The position numbers were made by a program, and so were the translations under genes. Below, piece by piece: positions 22,080-29,852 of a DNA stretch of 60,893 nt. The DNA comes from a virus: positions 1 to 60,893 of the IMG/VR virus record IMGVR_UViG_3300035704_000009; one strand, given 5' to 3'. Position 1 is the stretch's first letter. Every line of letters starts with the position of its first letter. The notes beneath the pieces were generated by a model, which had not been told where the DNA came from, ran no database searches, and worked only from the letters and a program-made list of their open reading frames with translations.

Positions 22080-24212
22080 TCAAACCCCGGCCATCTGGCG
22101 GGCCTCGGCGGCAAGATCATCACCGTCGCGGCGGATCTTCTCCATAGCCGCCCACACATCGGCGGTGGCCGAGTACAGCCCATCCCCCGCCTTGATCACT
22201 GCACTGGCGGCGATCAGGGCGTTGAGCTGCTGGTGGATGAAGGTCCGGCCCATCCCCGAGGCCTTGAGCTGAGCGGGCGTGATCCCCGAAGGCGCGCCCG
22301 GCGCACCCTGGAGCAGGGCGGCGAAGCGGCGCCGGCCATGGTCCCGCTTGCTCCCGAGGTCGATCGGCGCACCGCGGTCAGTGGCAGCATGGCGGGCGCG
22401 CAGGATATCGGCATCGCTGACGTCCGGGTCCTCGTCCACCTCGGCGTTGATGCGCTCTGCCTCGGGGTGCTCGGGCCTGAAGTTGATCTTGTTCGCGGGC
22501 ATCGCGTCATCCTCCGGGGGAGCGGGGTTGTCCGGCCCGGACGCCTGCGGAGCGTCACGGCGGAACTCGGCCGGGAGGCGCGACCAGCGTTCGTCGTAGA
22601 CCTGCTGCCACGTGGGGGCGCCGGGCTCACTGCTGACGGGCTGGGCGCCGCAGTACAGCCGCAGCGGCCGGTCGTGCAGGCCAGTGAGCTCCGCGTTGCG
22701 GATCGCGGTCGGCCGGCACAGCGAGTGCGGGAAGTGCGGGGCGCGAATCTGCTCCAGCGAGGTTTTCGCGTCCGCGCGGAAGTAGAACGTGCCCTTCTGG
22801 GTCAGCTTCGTGGTGTCGACGCTGTCGCGGGCGTCCTCGCCCAGCGCAAAGGTGCCATGGTCGCGGTGCTCGGTCTGGAAACACATCCGCCCGTTCAGGT
22901 TGGAGCGGGTCTGCTCGGTACGCACCGTCGTGTCCAGTGCCCCGTACTGGCTCATCACGACCGGGTAGATCTCCAGGCCCTGCCCGGCTCCAGAGATGGC
23001 GGCAAGGTCAGCCGCGCACTTGGCGTCGCCGCGCTGCTCGGAAGTGACCAGGAAGGCTTCGTCAATGAACACGAACAGGGTGGGCACCTCGTCGGTCGGG
23101 TCGAGCTGCTCCTCGCCGTTGTAGGCGTACATGCCGCGGGCGGCTGTCTCGGCGGTCATGCAGCCCAGGACAAGCCGGGCTTCCTGGATCGTGGTGGCTA
23201 CCCAGTCGATGGCCGGCAGCCATGGCCGGGACGCCCGGCCGCCCTTGGGGTCGATCAGCAGCGCGCGGGCGTTCCGGCACCGGGTGATCTTGGCGAGCAT
23301 CACCGATTCCTCGTTGGACTTCCCAGCCCGGCTACGGCCGATGACGAACCAGCCTTTCCGCAGGCTGGTGCGCTTCCAGCCGCCGGTCTCGCGCATGCCG
23401 AGCGGCGCAGGATCGCGGATGTCGCCGGAGGCCATCGAGTCGTCCCATTCGATGGCCTCGCGGAGCGGGTCCTCGCGCTTGAGGTGGATCCACACCTGGG
23501 ACGGGTTGATTTTGTTGATCTCGGAGCGGGTCATGCCGTGGTGGACGTAGCCGCCGAGCGCGGATTCCAGCAGCGGGAGCAGGGCCTTGATGGTGCCGTG
23601 GGTCTGCTTGCCGCCCCACAACTGCACCAGCCAGGATTCCAGCCCGTCATGGTCGTGCACATCGACGATCCCTGAGCCGCCCGCGCTCCACCCGGGGGCG
23701 TTCATCTGCCACCACATGTTCAGGTCCTGCACGCGGCGCTCGTGCCGCCTGCGGGCTTTCCGGTCCCGGGGGCGCTTGTGCCACCAGAACAGGCCACCCC
23801 ATGCCGCGCACAGCGCCGCGAGCATCAGTTCCAGCCACGTCTGGCCTGGGCCGAACATCGCCGCGAGGAATAGCCAGAGCGTGGAGCCGCCCGCAGTGCT
23901 GCGGGCGTAGGCAACCTCGGAGGTCCACCGCCAGTCCTTGATCCGCGGTTCAGGTGACCATTTCGACGGGGCCGTGAACCAGGTAGTCACGGAGATCGCC
24001 GCACCGGCAACGCCTGCCTCGAACCCGGCGTGCTCCGCAGCCAGGACCGCGCCGGCGACCAGCATGCCGGCCGGGACGACGAGGGGGATGGTGACATGCC
24101 GGTTGCGGGCGGCGAACCGCCACATCCGCAGCTGCGTACGGACCAGTTCCGCCTCGGTCTCATACGGGACCAGGGGCGGGGCCGGCGGAGGGCCCGGGGA
24201 TTGTGCTGGCAT
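22080..24212 (-). CDS. FtsK/SpoIIIE/TraB-like DNA translocase, 710 aa
   Basis: Four N-terminal hydrophobic spans (about residues 40-82 and 110-145) anchor it in the membrane. Walker A is GRSRAGKS at 292-299. Walker B is LFVFIDEA at 379-386. A C-terminal winged-helix-like segment (PAQLKASGMGRTFIHQQLNA) follows, as the DNA-recognising gamma domain does in TraB. Single-protein TraB hexamers move double-stranded plasmid DNA between mycelia in actinomycetes. Its start overlaps the membrane protein upstream by one base. Confidence 0.85.
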   Translation of the reverse strand: MPAQSPGPPPAPPLVPYETEAELVRTQLRMWRFAARNRHVTIPLVVPAGMLVAGAVLAAEHAGFEAGVAGAAISVTTWFTAPSKWSPEPRIKDWRWTSEVAYARSTAGGSTLWLFLAAMFGPGQTWLELMLAALCAAWGGLFWWHKRPRDRKARRRHERRVQDLNMWWQMNAPGWSAGGSGIVDVHDHDGLESWLVQLWGGKQTHGTIKALLPLLESALGGYVHHGMTRSEINKINPSQVWIHLKREDPLREAIEWDDSMASGDIRDPAPLGMRETGGWKRTSLRKGWFVIGRSRAGKSNEESVMLAKITRCRNARALLIDPKGGRASRPWLPAIDWVATTIQEARLVLGCMTAETAARGMYAYNGEEQLDPTDEVPTLFVFIDEAFLVTSEQRGDAKCAADLAAISGAGQGLEIYPVVMSQYGALDTTVRTEQTRSNLNGRMCFQTEHRDHGTFALGEDARDSVDTTKLTQKGTFYFRADAKTSLEQIRAPHFPHSLCRPTAIRNAELTGLHDRPLRLYCGAQPVSSEPGAPTWQQVYDERWSRLPAEFRRDAPQASGPDNPAPPEDDAMPANKINFRPEHPEAERINAEVDEDPDVSDADILRARHAATDRGAPIDLGSKRDHGRRRFAALLQGAPGAPSGITPAQLKASGMGRTFIHQQLNALIAASAVIKAGDGLYSATADVWAAMEKIRRDGDDLAAEARQMAGV

Positions 24213-24814
24213 CAGTTCCCGCCGTTCAGCTGGCTGCTGTGCGGCGCGCGGCGCGGGGAGTCAGCCAGTTCGCCCACGGTCGCGCCGATCAGCGACAGGA
24301 GCAGGGCGTCCGCCTCGGCGAGGCGCATCCCCGCGGAACTGCACTGGGAGCCGCCGCTCATGAATGGCTCAAAGATCTCCGGGCCGTAGTCCTTGTCCGG
24401 CTCCCCGAGCCGCTGGCCGAGACGCCGCAGGGCACTGCCCATGCCGGTAGTGGCCTGCGAAAGCGTGGCGGCCACGCGGCGGACGGCCTTGATGTCGCCA
24501 TGCGACGCCTCGGCCACCAGGGCGTCGATCGCGTACAGCAGGTCGCTCTGCGCACCACCCGCTGACGGTGTCCCGGCGGGAGCGCCGGTCTCGGGAGGAG
24601 GCAGCGTGGCCGGGGGCGGCGGGAGCGGCGCAGGGGGCGCGGCTGCTGCCGCGGCGGCCCCGGGGTCATCGGCGGGTGCTGTGGCCAGGCGGTCGCGGAC
24701 GCGATCCCACCACTGGAGCAGCGGCTCGAGGAAGGCAGCACCCTTCCCGCGGTACTGCCACCAGAGGAAGACCCCGGCGGCCAGGACGATGAGGATGACG
24801 AGGAACCAGCCCAT
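24212..24814 (-). CDS. Membrane-anchored protein with Pro-rich linker, 200 aa
   Basis: An N-terminal span (FLVILIVLAAGVFLWWQY) is followed by a basic/aromatic segment, a long Ala/Pro linker (residues 50-85) and a helical C-terminal domain. It is translated just before the translocase (overlapping ATG/TGA) and may be its partner at the envelope. GGGAG lies 11 nt upstream of the ATG. Confidence 0.6.
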   Translation of the reverse strand: MGWFLVILIVLAAGVFLWWQYRGKGAAFLEPLLQWWDRVRDRLATAPADDPGAAAAAAAPPAPLPPPPATLPPPETGAPAGTPSAGGAQSDLLYAIDALVAEASHGDIKAVRRVAATLSQATTGMGSALRRLGQRLGEPDKDYGPEIFEPFMSGGSQCSSAGMRLAEADALLLSLIGATVGELADSPRRAPHSSQLNGGN

Positions 24815-24829
24815 GATTCAGTGCTCCCT

Positions 24830-24982
24830 TTAGTGTCCGACAGAGTGAACGGCGGTGACCAGCCACGACGGCAGCGGGAGGATCAGCGCGCCCGCCAGGG
24901 CCGGCGCGAAGCCGAGCCACGTCCAGCGGACGAGCACGACCCCCGCGCCGATGAGCGCGAGCGCCAGGACGGTGGCGGCCAT
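24830..24982 (-). CDS. Tiny two-span membrane protein, 50 aa
   Basis: MAATVLALALIGAGVVLVRW then LGFAPALAGALILPLPSWLV: two hydrophobic spans. The ATG follows directly on the transglycosylase stop. It belongs to a run of tiny membrane proteins typical of transfer modules. Confidence 0.6.
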   Translation of the reverse strand: MAATVLALALIGAGVVLVRWTWLGFAPALAGALILPLPSWLVTAVHSVGH

Positions 24983-25483
24983 TCAGTACCAGCCCAGTTT
25001 CAGTTCGTGAGCCCACGCCTGGCAGGGCGTGTGCGTGTGGTAGGGGGTGTCCGCGATGTATCCCAGGCCCCAACTGATCTGGGCGCGGGCGTCCGACTCC
25101 GGCGGGTTGGCCGGGCCGGCCGGGTACTGGTTCGTGGGGCCGTGACCGAGGGCCTGCGCGATTCCGTAGGCACCGGACTTCGGGTTCTCGGCCTTGCGTG
25201 ACCAGCCGGACTCGCGGGTCCATAGCCAGTCCAGGCAGTTCCACTGGGAGCCCGTCCAGCCCGACTGAGCAGCCATCTGCTTGCCCAGGGCGGCGTACCC
25301 GGTCGCGGGCGTGGCTGCGGCGGCAGGCGGGGCGTGGTGGTGGTGATGATGCGTGGCCTGCCCGAGGCCGGACGCCATGCCGGACGCCACGAGCACGGCG
25401 GCACCGATGGCGACCGGGCGGGGCACCGTACCGCGGGATGGCCGGTACCAGCTCCGGTAGCGGGCGCTGTAGCGGTAGGTCAT
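24983..25483 (-). CDS. Lytic transglycosylase-like protein with natural His6, 166 aa
   Basis: A basic, aromatic N-terminus and one membrane span (about residues 24-42) precede six histidines (45-50) and an Ala/Pro linker. The SLT-like domain has WTRESGW with catalytic Glu91 and AYGIAQALG. It would cut peptidoglycan outside the membrane, for DNA transfer or virion exit. It overlaps the LspA-like gene by 4 nt. The NlpC/P60 protein at 26554 has the same layout. Confidence 0.78.
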   Translation of the reverse strand: MTYRYSARYRSWYRPSRGTVPRPVAIGAAVLVASGMASGLGQATHHHHHHAPPAAAATPATGYAALGKQMAAQSGWTGSQWNCLDWLWTRESGWSRKAENPKSGAYGIAQALGHGPTNQYPAGPANPPESDARAQISWGLGYIADTPYHTHTPCQAWAHELKLGWY

Positions 25484-25950
25484 GGTGTCACCGCCGCCTG
25501 CGTGCGGCGCGTGCGCGGGTGCAGGATGACCGTGACCATCAGCATCCCGCCGCAGAGCATCGCCACGTCAGCCAGGTTGAAAGCGAGGGGCAGGTGCGCC
25601 GGCCAGATCCAGTCCACGACGTAGCCGAAGAGGCGGCTCTCACCCTCGTTGCCGATGGCAGCGCCGGCCAGCAGCCCGAGAGCCACCGCCCGCCGCGCTC
25701 CCGGCTGGCGCCGGGTGAGGAACGCCAGGACTGCGATCTGCACGGCGGCACCGACTGCGAACACGTCCGGGGCGATCGTCCCCGCGCCCAGGCCGCCAAT
25801 GACGCCGTTGTTGTGCACCACCTGCAGCGCCCACCCGCCGGGCAGGAAGACGGGCCCCCGCCAGGCGGACAGCGCCACGGCGATGAGCTGGGTGAACGCG
25901 TTGACGGCAGCCACGAGCGCGGCGACGGTGAACAGCAGTCGGTACCTCAT
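25480..25950 (-). CDS. LspA-like protein with altered active site, 156 aa
   Basis: Four hydrophobic spans and the signatures of lipoprotein signal peptidase II are present: HNNGVIGGLGAG (47-57), GNEGESRLFGYVVDW (100-114) and AFNLADVA (123-130). In the family the first block reads GNxxDR. Aligned, the catalytic Asp is Glu104 and the Arg is Ser. The second Asp (128) is kept. The ATG 25950 overlaps the upstream stop (ATGA). It may be an altered or non-cleaving LspA that handles a lipoprotein of the element. Confidence 0.65.
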   Translation of the reverse strand: MRYRLLFTVAALVAAVNAFTQLIAVALSAWRGPVFLPGGWALQVVHNNGVIGGLGAGTIAPDVFAVGAAVQIAVLAFLTRRQPGARRAVALGLLAGAAIGNEGESRLFGYVVDWIWPAHLPLAFNLADVAMLCGGMLMVTVILHPRTRRTQAAVTP

Positions 25951-26240
25951 TGCGCGTACCACTCGCCGGTCTTGGGGTCTGGGGGGTGACCCATCCCCTT
26001 CTGTGTCCAGAGCGTGCGCTTGTGCCACTTCGTCGCGAGACGGCCAACCTTCATGCCGGCGAAACCTCCCGGCATCCCAGGCGCGGTGAAGTCCGCGCCG
26101 GTCGCATACAACTCGTCGCGGAACTCCACGGCCTGCCGCTTCAGCCTGAGGCCGTAGGCGATGACCGGGATGCCCGAGGATGCCTGCACCACCTTCCAGC
26201 CGGTGCGGACCTTGCGGATCTCCAGCGGGTGAGCCGCCAT
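25947..26240 (-). CDS. Hypothetical protein, 97 aa
   Basis: Basic and mixed alpha/beta (MAAHPLEIRKVRTGWKVVQA), ending KTGEWYAQ. The ATG overlaps the stop of the membrane protein upstream (TGATG). No motif seen. Confidence 0.55.
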   Translation of the reverse strand: MAAHPLEIRKVRTGWKVVQASSGIPVIAYGLRLKRQAVEFRDELYATGADFTAPGMPGGFAGMKVGRLATKWHKRTLWTQKGMGHPPDPKTGEWYAQ

Positions 26241-26428
26241 CAGCGGGTCACCCCCACCAGCGCGGCGGTGAGGATGGACAGGACGCCCAGGGTGAAGGGG
26301 ATGCCGCTGCCGGTCGCAGCGCCGAGCATGATCAGCAGGGCACCGATGGCGACCAGGGAAGGTACCGGGCTCAGCCTGCGGCGCTTCCGCTGAGGCTGGC
26401 TGGCGCGGGGGGCGGTCCGGGTGGCCAT
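26240..26428 (-). CDS. Small two-span membrane protein, 62 aa
   Basis: A basic N-terminus (PQRKRRRLSP) precedes spans SLVAIGALLIMLGAATGSGI and FTLGVLSILTAALVGV. It is coupled to both neighbours by TGATG overlaps. Confidence 0.6.
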   Translation of the reverse strand: MATRTAPRASQPQRKRRRLSPVPSLVAIGALLIMLGAATGSGIPFTLGVLSILTAALVGVTR

Positions 26429-26550
26429 CAGCCTGTCACCCCCGCGAACACGGCCAAACTGGCGGCGAGCATGATCAGCACCAGCACTGCGCCAACGATC
26501 ACCTGTCCGTTGCCACGGTCGGGATTCCAGGTCAGCAACAGGACGAGCAT
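26428..26550 (-). CDS. Tiny membrane protein, 40 aa
   Basis: MLVLLLTWNPDRGNGQVIVG then AVLVLIMLAASLAVFAGV. It is coupled downstream by TGATG and lies 3 bp after the NlpC/P60 stop. Real by context, too short for default gene calling. Confidence 0.55.
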   Translation of the reverse strand: MLVLLLTWNPDRGNGQVIVGAVLVLIMLAASLAVFAGVTG

Positions 26551-26553
26551 GGG

Positions 26554-27111
26554 TCACGCACCTCCTGGGCGGGCGTAGCCGAGCGGGTCTGTGTCCCCGG
26601 GGGCGGACGCCGGGGTGCCGTACTGGGAGATCCGGATGGCGAAGCCCGTCGCGTAGGCCTCGATCATCGTGTGGCGGCCGATCACCAGCCCGACATGGCC
26701 AGGCGAGGTCGTCGTGCCGTCCGATCCGGCGAAGAACACGAGGTCGCCGGGCTCCTGCTGGCCGGAGGGGATGTGCGGCAGGCCAGTCCACTGCTCCTCC
26801 GAGGTACGCAGGCCGGGCGGGAGACCATAGGCCTCGTACGGCAAGCCGGAGCAGTCGTAACAGGACGGCCCGGTGCCGCCCCAGCAGTACGGGAGCCCGA
26901 GCCGGTGCCGCTCATACCTGATCGCCTGCGCCGCCGCTGCCGACCGCGCCGGGGACCCGTGGTGATGATGGGTCCCGGCGCGGGCGGTCACGGCGTGGCT
27001 GGCCCCCGCGAGCGCAGCAGCCACGCCGACAGCCACTACCGCCTTACCGAGCGGCATGGAGCCGCGCCGGTAACGCCGCAGGTAACGGCGGGGAGGGCGG
27101 TACGCGGGCAT
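26554..27111 (-). CDS. NlpC/P60-type peptidoglycan endopeptidase, 185 aa
   Basis: A basic N-terminus, one membrane span (22-42) and a THHHHGS stretch precede an NlpC/P60 domain. Catalytic Cys87 is in YDCSGL and His139 in PGHVGLVIG. YCWGGTGPSCYD fits the family. It would cleave cell-wall stem peptides at the surface. Together with the transglycosylase it forms a wall-opening pair in the transfer-like module. Confidence 0.85.
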   Translation of the reverse strand: MPAYRPPRRYLRRYRRGSMPLGKAVVAVGVAAALAGASHAVTARAGTHHHHGSPARSAAAAQAIRYERHRLGLPYCWGGTGPSCYDCSGLPYEAYGLPPGLRTSEEQWTGLPHIPSGQQEPGDLVFFAGSDGTTTSPGHVGLVIGRHTMIEAYATGFAIRISQYGTPASAPGDTDPLGYARPGGA

Positions 27112-27117
27112 GGGGGC

Positions 27118-27357
27118 TTACCTTCCGTTGGTGCGGGTGGCGTAGCCGAACCCGCCAGACTTCTGGTCCTGCTGCTTCCTGCTGCGCGTAATGGCGCACA
27201 GGATCAGGCAGGCGATGATGGCGGACACGATGACGAGTCCGGTCGTGGTCTCCTTGGCCGTCTGGGTTGCGTTCGCGAAGGCCTTCGACTCCATGTACGC
27301 GCCGAGCGCAAAGGCCGCGCCGAACGCCGGGAGCATCCTGAAGATGGTTCTCACCAT
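27118..27357 (-). CDS. Two-span membrane protein, 79 aa
   Basis: Start ATG 27357 has GGAGGTG with an 8-nt spacer. A hydrophobic N-terminus (MLPAFGAAFALGAYM) and a second span (TGLVIVSAIIACLILCAI) end in a basic tail. Function unknown. Confidence 0.6.
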   Translation of the reverse strand: MVRTIFRMLPAFGAAFALGAYMESKAFANATQTAKETTTGLVIVSAIIACLILCAITRSRKQQDQKSGGFGYATRTNGR

Positions 27358-27364
27358 GGGGTTT

Positions 27365-27622
27365 TCACCTCCCCTCGTCTTCGTCGGGAGCGGGGCCCAC
27401 AGTCCAGGCGGCGCCTGAGTCGGGCACATCGTCGGTGTACTCGTCCAGGTCAGGACGGGCCGGGGGAAGTGCTGGCTGGGCGTCGGTGATGCAGACCGCG
27501 TGGATGACCTCAGCGGGCGGTACGGGACGGCGGGCGAGGCGGGCCAGGTACAGCACGCCGAGGACCACGGCCCAGACGCCCAAGCCGAGGCCGAGCACGA
27601 CCGGCCAGGGGAGACCCTTCAC
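27365..27622 (-). CDS. Single-span membrane protein with acidic tail, 85 aa
   Basis: GTG 27622 has GGAGG eight bases upstream. The span is LPWPVVLGLGLGVWAVVLGV. The tail is acidic (DLDEYTDDVPDSG, PAPDEDEGR). It overlaps the upstream stop by 4 nt. Confidence 0.6.
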   Translation of the reverse strand: MKGLPWPVVLGLGLGVWAVVLGVLYLARLARRPVPPAEVIHAVCITDAQPALPPARPDLDEYTDDVPDSGAAWTVGPAPDEDEGR

Positions 27623-27849
27623 GCTGCTGCCCTCCGTGCCCACCTGCGGGCCGCGGCGGCCTTCCGCGAGGCCTGTGAAGGCCGGACGACCGCCGAGCTG
27701 AGGTGAAGCCAGCCACGGCAGCGGTAGACGTACATCCGGGTGGACGGGTAGAGCAGGCGACCTGCGGTCTTCGCACCGCGCCGGGAGCGGTAGCGCCACT
27801 TGCCGCAGTCCGGGCAGCGGCCATGCTGGAGATGCGCCACGGGGCTCAT
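27619..27849 (-). CDS. Small basic zinc-knuckle protein, 76 aa
   Basis: ATG 27849 overlaps the WhiB stop (TGATG). It has HLQHGRCPDCGKWRYRSRR near the N-terminus and a very basic C-terminus. Possibly a nucleic-acid binding partner expressed with WhiB. Confidence 0.6.
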   Translation of the reverse strand: MSPVAHLQHGRCPDCGKWRYRSRRGAKTAGRLLYPSTRMYVYRCRGWLHLSSAVVRPSQASRKAAAARRWARRAAA

Positions 27850-28196
27850 CACACGGCCTCGCGCTTCATCCGGCGCCGCTCGCGCTCCGACAATCCACCC
27901 CAGATGCCGAAGGCTTCGCTGTGCTCAAGCGCGTACTCCAGGCATTCCACGCGGACCTCACAGCCCCGGCAGACCTTCTTGGCCTCCCGGGTGGAGCCAC
28001 CCTTCTCCGGGAAGAAGGCCTCCGGATCGGTCTCTGCACAGAGCGCCTTGTCCTGCCAGCCCGGATCCTCGGCGTCGTCTGCGCCGATCCCGAACCCAAC
28101 GGGGGCCAGCGGGACAATGACGTCGGTGACGACGCTTAGCAGGGGACCGGCCGCGCCGTCGCTCCACTGGAGACCGGGACGGATGCGGGCGGTCAC
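27849..28196 (-). CDS. WhiB-like iron-sulfur transcription regulator, 115 aa
   Basis: Four cysteines in Wbl spacing: Cys53 (ALCAETDPEAFFP), Cys76 and Cys79 (VCRGC), Cys85 (VECLEYAL). These are followed by GIWGG and a basic end (SERERRRMKREAV). They bind a 4Fe-4S cluster, and the family works with the main sigma factor. GTG 28196 has AAGGGG upstream and overlaps the surface-protein stop by 4 nt. Probably regulates the module or host development. Confidence 0.92.
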   Translation of the reverse strand: MTARIRPGLQWSDGAAGPLLSVVTDVIVPLAPVGFGIGADDAEDPGWQDKALCAETDPEAFFPEKGGSTREAKKVCRGCEVRVECLEYALEHSEAFGIWGGLSERERRRMKREAV

Positions 28197-28876
28197 AGCA
28201 ACCCCTTCCGGCGGAGGAACATCAGGGCGCCGAGCACGACGGCGGCGATGATGGCGTCCGGGACGTACTTGCGGGCCTTCGCGGGGATCAGCTGCCCCTT
28301 CGGGTGCTTGCCCGCACTGGCTGCCGGGTGGGCGGACTTCGCGGGACTGGCCTGCTTCACGCCCGGGGTCACGCAGGCGGCGTGCCGGGCCGGGCTGCCG
28401 ACCTTGGCGACGGTGAACTCCAGGTAGGTGAACGCCTCGGCGCCGAAGTTGGCCTTGCCCGCGGTGCCGCTCCCGGCAGGGGCCGCGCCGATCCAGGCCA
28501 CGTAGCGGCCTGGGGCAGCCGCGGAGGGCACGGCCAGCGAGGCGGGGACGGGCGCCGTGGCGCCGGGACCGAGAGGCACCGAGGACTGGCTGAGCACCAG
28601 CCACTTGCGCGGGTAGGTGAACGTCACCCACGACGGCGGGACCGGCCTGCCGGGCATCGTGCCGTGGCCTGCGGGCTTCTGGATGTGCAGGGCGATGCTC
28701 TCGCCGCCGCTGCCGGTGTCCTGCACGGTGACCGGCGGGAGGGCGCGGGCAGCCCCCGGGTGGATCGTCGTGGCGAGGCACACCGGGCCCGGCTGTATGC
28801 CGGTACCGGTACTGGCCGGGCTGCCCGCGAGGGCGAGCATTGCCGGGACGGACGCGAGCGCCTGGAGGCCGGTCAT
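28193..28876 (-). CDS. Secreted, membrane-anchored surface protein, 227 aa
   Basis: A signal-like N-terminus, a beta-rich extracellular part with two Cys, an Ala/Pro/Lys-rich linker, and a C-terminal span (DAIIAAVVLGALMFL) followed by RRKG. This is a cell-surface type I protein. Possibly for entry exclusion or contact. AGGTG precedes the ATG. The upstream gap contains a large hairpin. Confidence 0.6.
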   Translation of the reverse strand: MTGLQALASVPAMLALAGSPASTGTGIQPGPVCLATTIHPGAARALPPVTVQDTGSGGESIALHIQKPAGHGTMPGRPVPPSWVTFTYPRKWLVLSQSSVPLGPGATAPVPASLAVPSAAAPGRYVAWIGAAPAGSGTAGKANFGAEAFTYLEFTVAKVGSPARHAACVTPGVKQASPAKSAHPAASAGKHPKGQLIPAKARKYVPDAIIAAVVLGALMFLRRKGLL

Positions 28877-28901
28877 GACGCATCACCTGCGGGGATGGGG
28901 A

Positions 28902-28957
28902 CGCAGCGGGGCGCCCTGGCATAGGAAGGCACCCGGTTGGGTGCACGCCCCGCTGCG
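28902..28957. other. Nested hairpin in a 97-bp intergenic gap
   Basis: CGCAGCGGGGCG (28902-28913) pairs perfectly with CGCCCCGCTGCG (28946-28957). Inside, GCACCC (28929-28934) pairs with GGGTGC (28939-28944) around GGTT. There is no U-run, so it is not a clear terminator. It lies in the leader of the surface-protein gene and could attenuate, stabilise or process the mRNA. Confidence 0.65.
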
Positions 28958-28973
28958 CCGTTCGTGGGGGTCA

Positions 28974-29153
28974 TCAGGCGGCGTCCTGGAGGGCGCGACG
29001 AGGACGCGCGAGCCCAGTTGCCGCACGCCTCGCCGCGCCGCTTATGGGGGCAGCAGGACGAGGATGGAGGGCCTCGTACAGCGCTACCCAGGCGTCATGC
29101 TCGGTGTCCCGGCCGGCCTCAACCCAGGCGGTCACGGGATCGGTGGTGGCCAT
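28974..29153 (-). CDS. Small hypothetical protein, 59 aa
   Basis: ATG 29153 overlaps the upstream stop (TGATG). Begins MATTDPVTAWVEAGRDTEHD, helical, with a basic Ala-rich tail. The tail's DNA resembles the sequence just downstream (28944-28976 versus about 29022-29057), which suggests a local duplication. Confidence 0.5.
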   Translation of the reverse strand: MATTDPVTAWVEAGRDTEHDAWVALYEALHPRPAAPISGAARRAATGLARPRRALQDAA

Positions 29154-29491
29154 CACACGCCACCGCCGGCTTTCAGGGACCGGAACGCCTCGCGCTCGGC
29201 CGGGGTCCACAGCCGGGCGGCGAGGGCCTCGCAGGCGATCTCGTCGGAGCGGCGGACTGCGGCGGTGATGATCGCATCCGGACGCGGAGCGAGGTGGCCG
29301 GTGACCATCTCGCGGCGCAGGCTGGCCATGAAGACGTCAAAGCGGGAGCGGCGTGGGTGGCGGAGACGGGTGGCGATGTAGGGCAGGATGCTCATGGCGA
29401 TTCCGGGCCTTCGTGAGAGGTTCGGGGCTGCTGGAGCCCCCGCGTAGCCGCTCGAACGGCTGCCGGGGGCGTAATTCGTTACGGGGGTCAT
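29153..29491 (-). CDS. Hypothetical protein, 112 aa
   Basis: The ATG at 29491 overlaps the HTH stop (TGATG). Basic (YIATRLRHPRRSRFDVFMA) then helical (TPAEREAFRSLKAGGG). An internal ATG at 29395 is an alternative start. Function unknown. Confidence 0.5.
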   Translation of the reverse strand: MTPVTNYAPGSRSSGYAGAPAAPNLSRRPGIAMSILPYIATRLRHPRRSRFDVFMASLRREMVTGHLAPRPDAIITAAVRRSDEIACEALAARLWTPAEREAFRSLKAGGGV

Positions 29492-29700
29492 CAGGCCACC
29501 GCCTCGGCCAGTTCGGCCCTGAGGGCCAGGACGTCGGCCTCGCGGTAGCGGCCATGGCCGCCAGCAGTGCGCTGGACCGGCTTGAGCACGCCTGCCTTGC
29601 GGTAGTTCCAGAGCGTGGTCGCGCAGATCCCGAGAAGCGCCTGGACCTCGATGGGCCGCAGGAGCTTCTCACCGAGAGCGAGCCCTGAAAGTTTCGGCAT
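29491..29700 (-). CDS. BldC/MerR-like helix-turn-helix regulator, 69 aa
   Basis: LLRPIEVQALLGICATTLWN, then KPVQRTAGGHGRYREADVLAL, matches the BldC-type MerR HTH and its wing (GGHxRYxExxV). Length is as for BldC. It is the first gene of the long minus-strand run, so it may be that operon's activator and the lysis/lysogeny or transfer switch. Confidence 0.85.
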   Translation of the reverse strand: MPKLSGLALGEKLLRPIEVQALLGICATTLWNYRKAGVLKPVQRTAGGHGRYREADVLALRAELAEAVA

Positions 29701-29738
29701 GTCCGTCCGTATCGCAGCGGTTGATCGTTTTGAACGTC

Positions 29739-29773
29739 TGAAGACACTGTTCCACTCTCTAGTCAGACTGTCA
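29739..29773 (-). promoter_or_regulatory. Probable promoter of the minus-strand operon
   Basis: On the minus strand TTGACA (29773-29768), a 17-nt spacer and AACAGT (29751-29746) lead to a start near 29739, with GGACGGAC before the ATG at 29700. The spacer holds TGACTAG, the motif repeated at 54764-55400. The 152-bp gap otherwise shows no gene. Confidence 0.55.
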
Positions 29774-29852
29774 AGAAGGGAAGGCGAGGGCGTGTGCTGT
29801 ACCGTGTCTGCTGAGTGTGCAGTGATGCGCAGAGTGCCGGAGGGACGTGGAT

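Noticed and set aside
22233-23675. 480-codon plus-strand open frame
   Set aside because: It is antisense to the Walker-motif translocase and has no recognisable domain.
26740-26915. Alternative minus-strand frame across the NlpC/P60 gene
   Set aside because: It lacks the Cys/His motifs and lies fully inside the well-supported gene.
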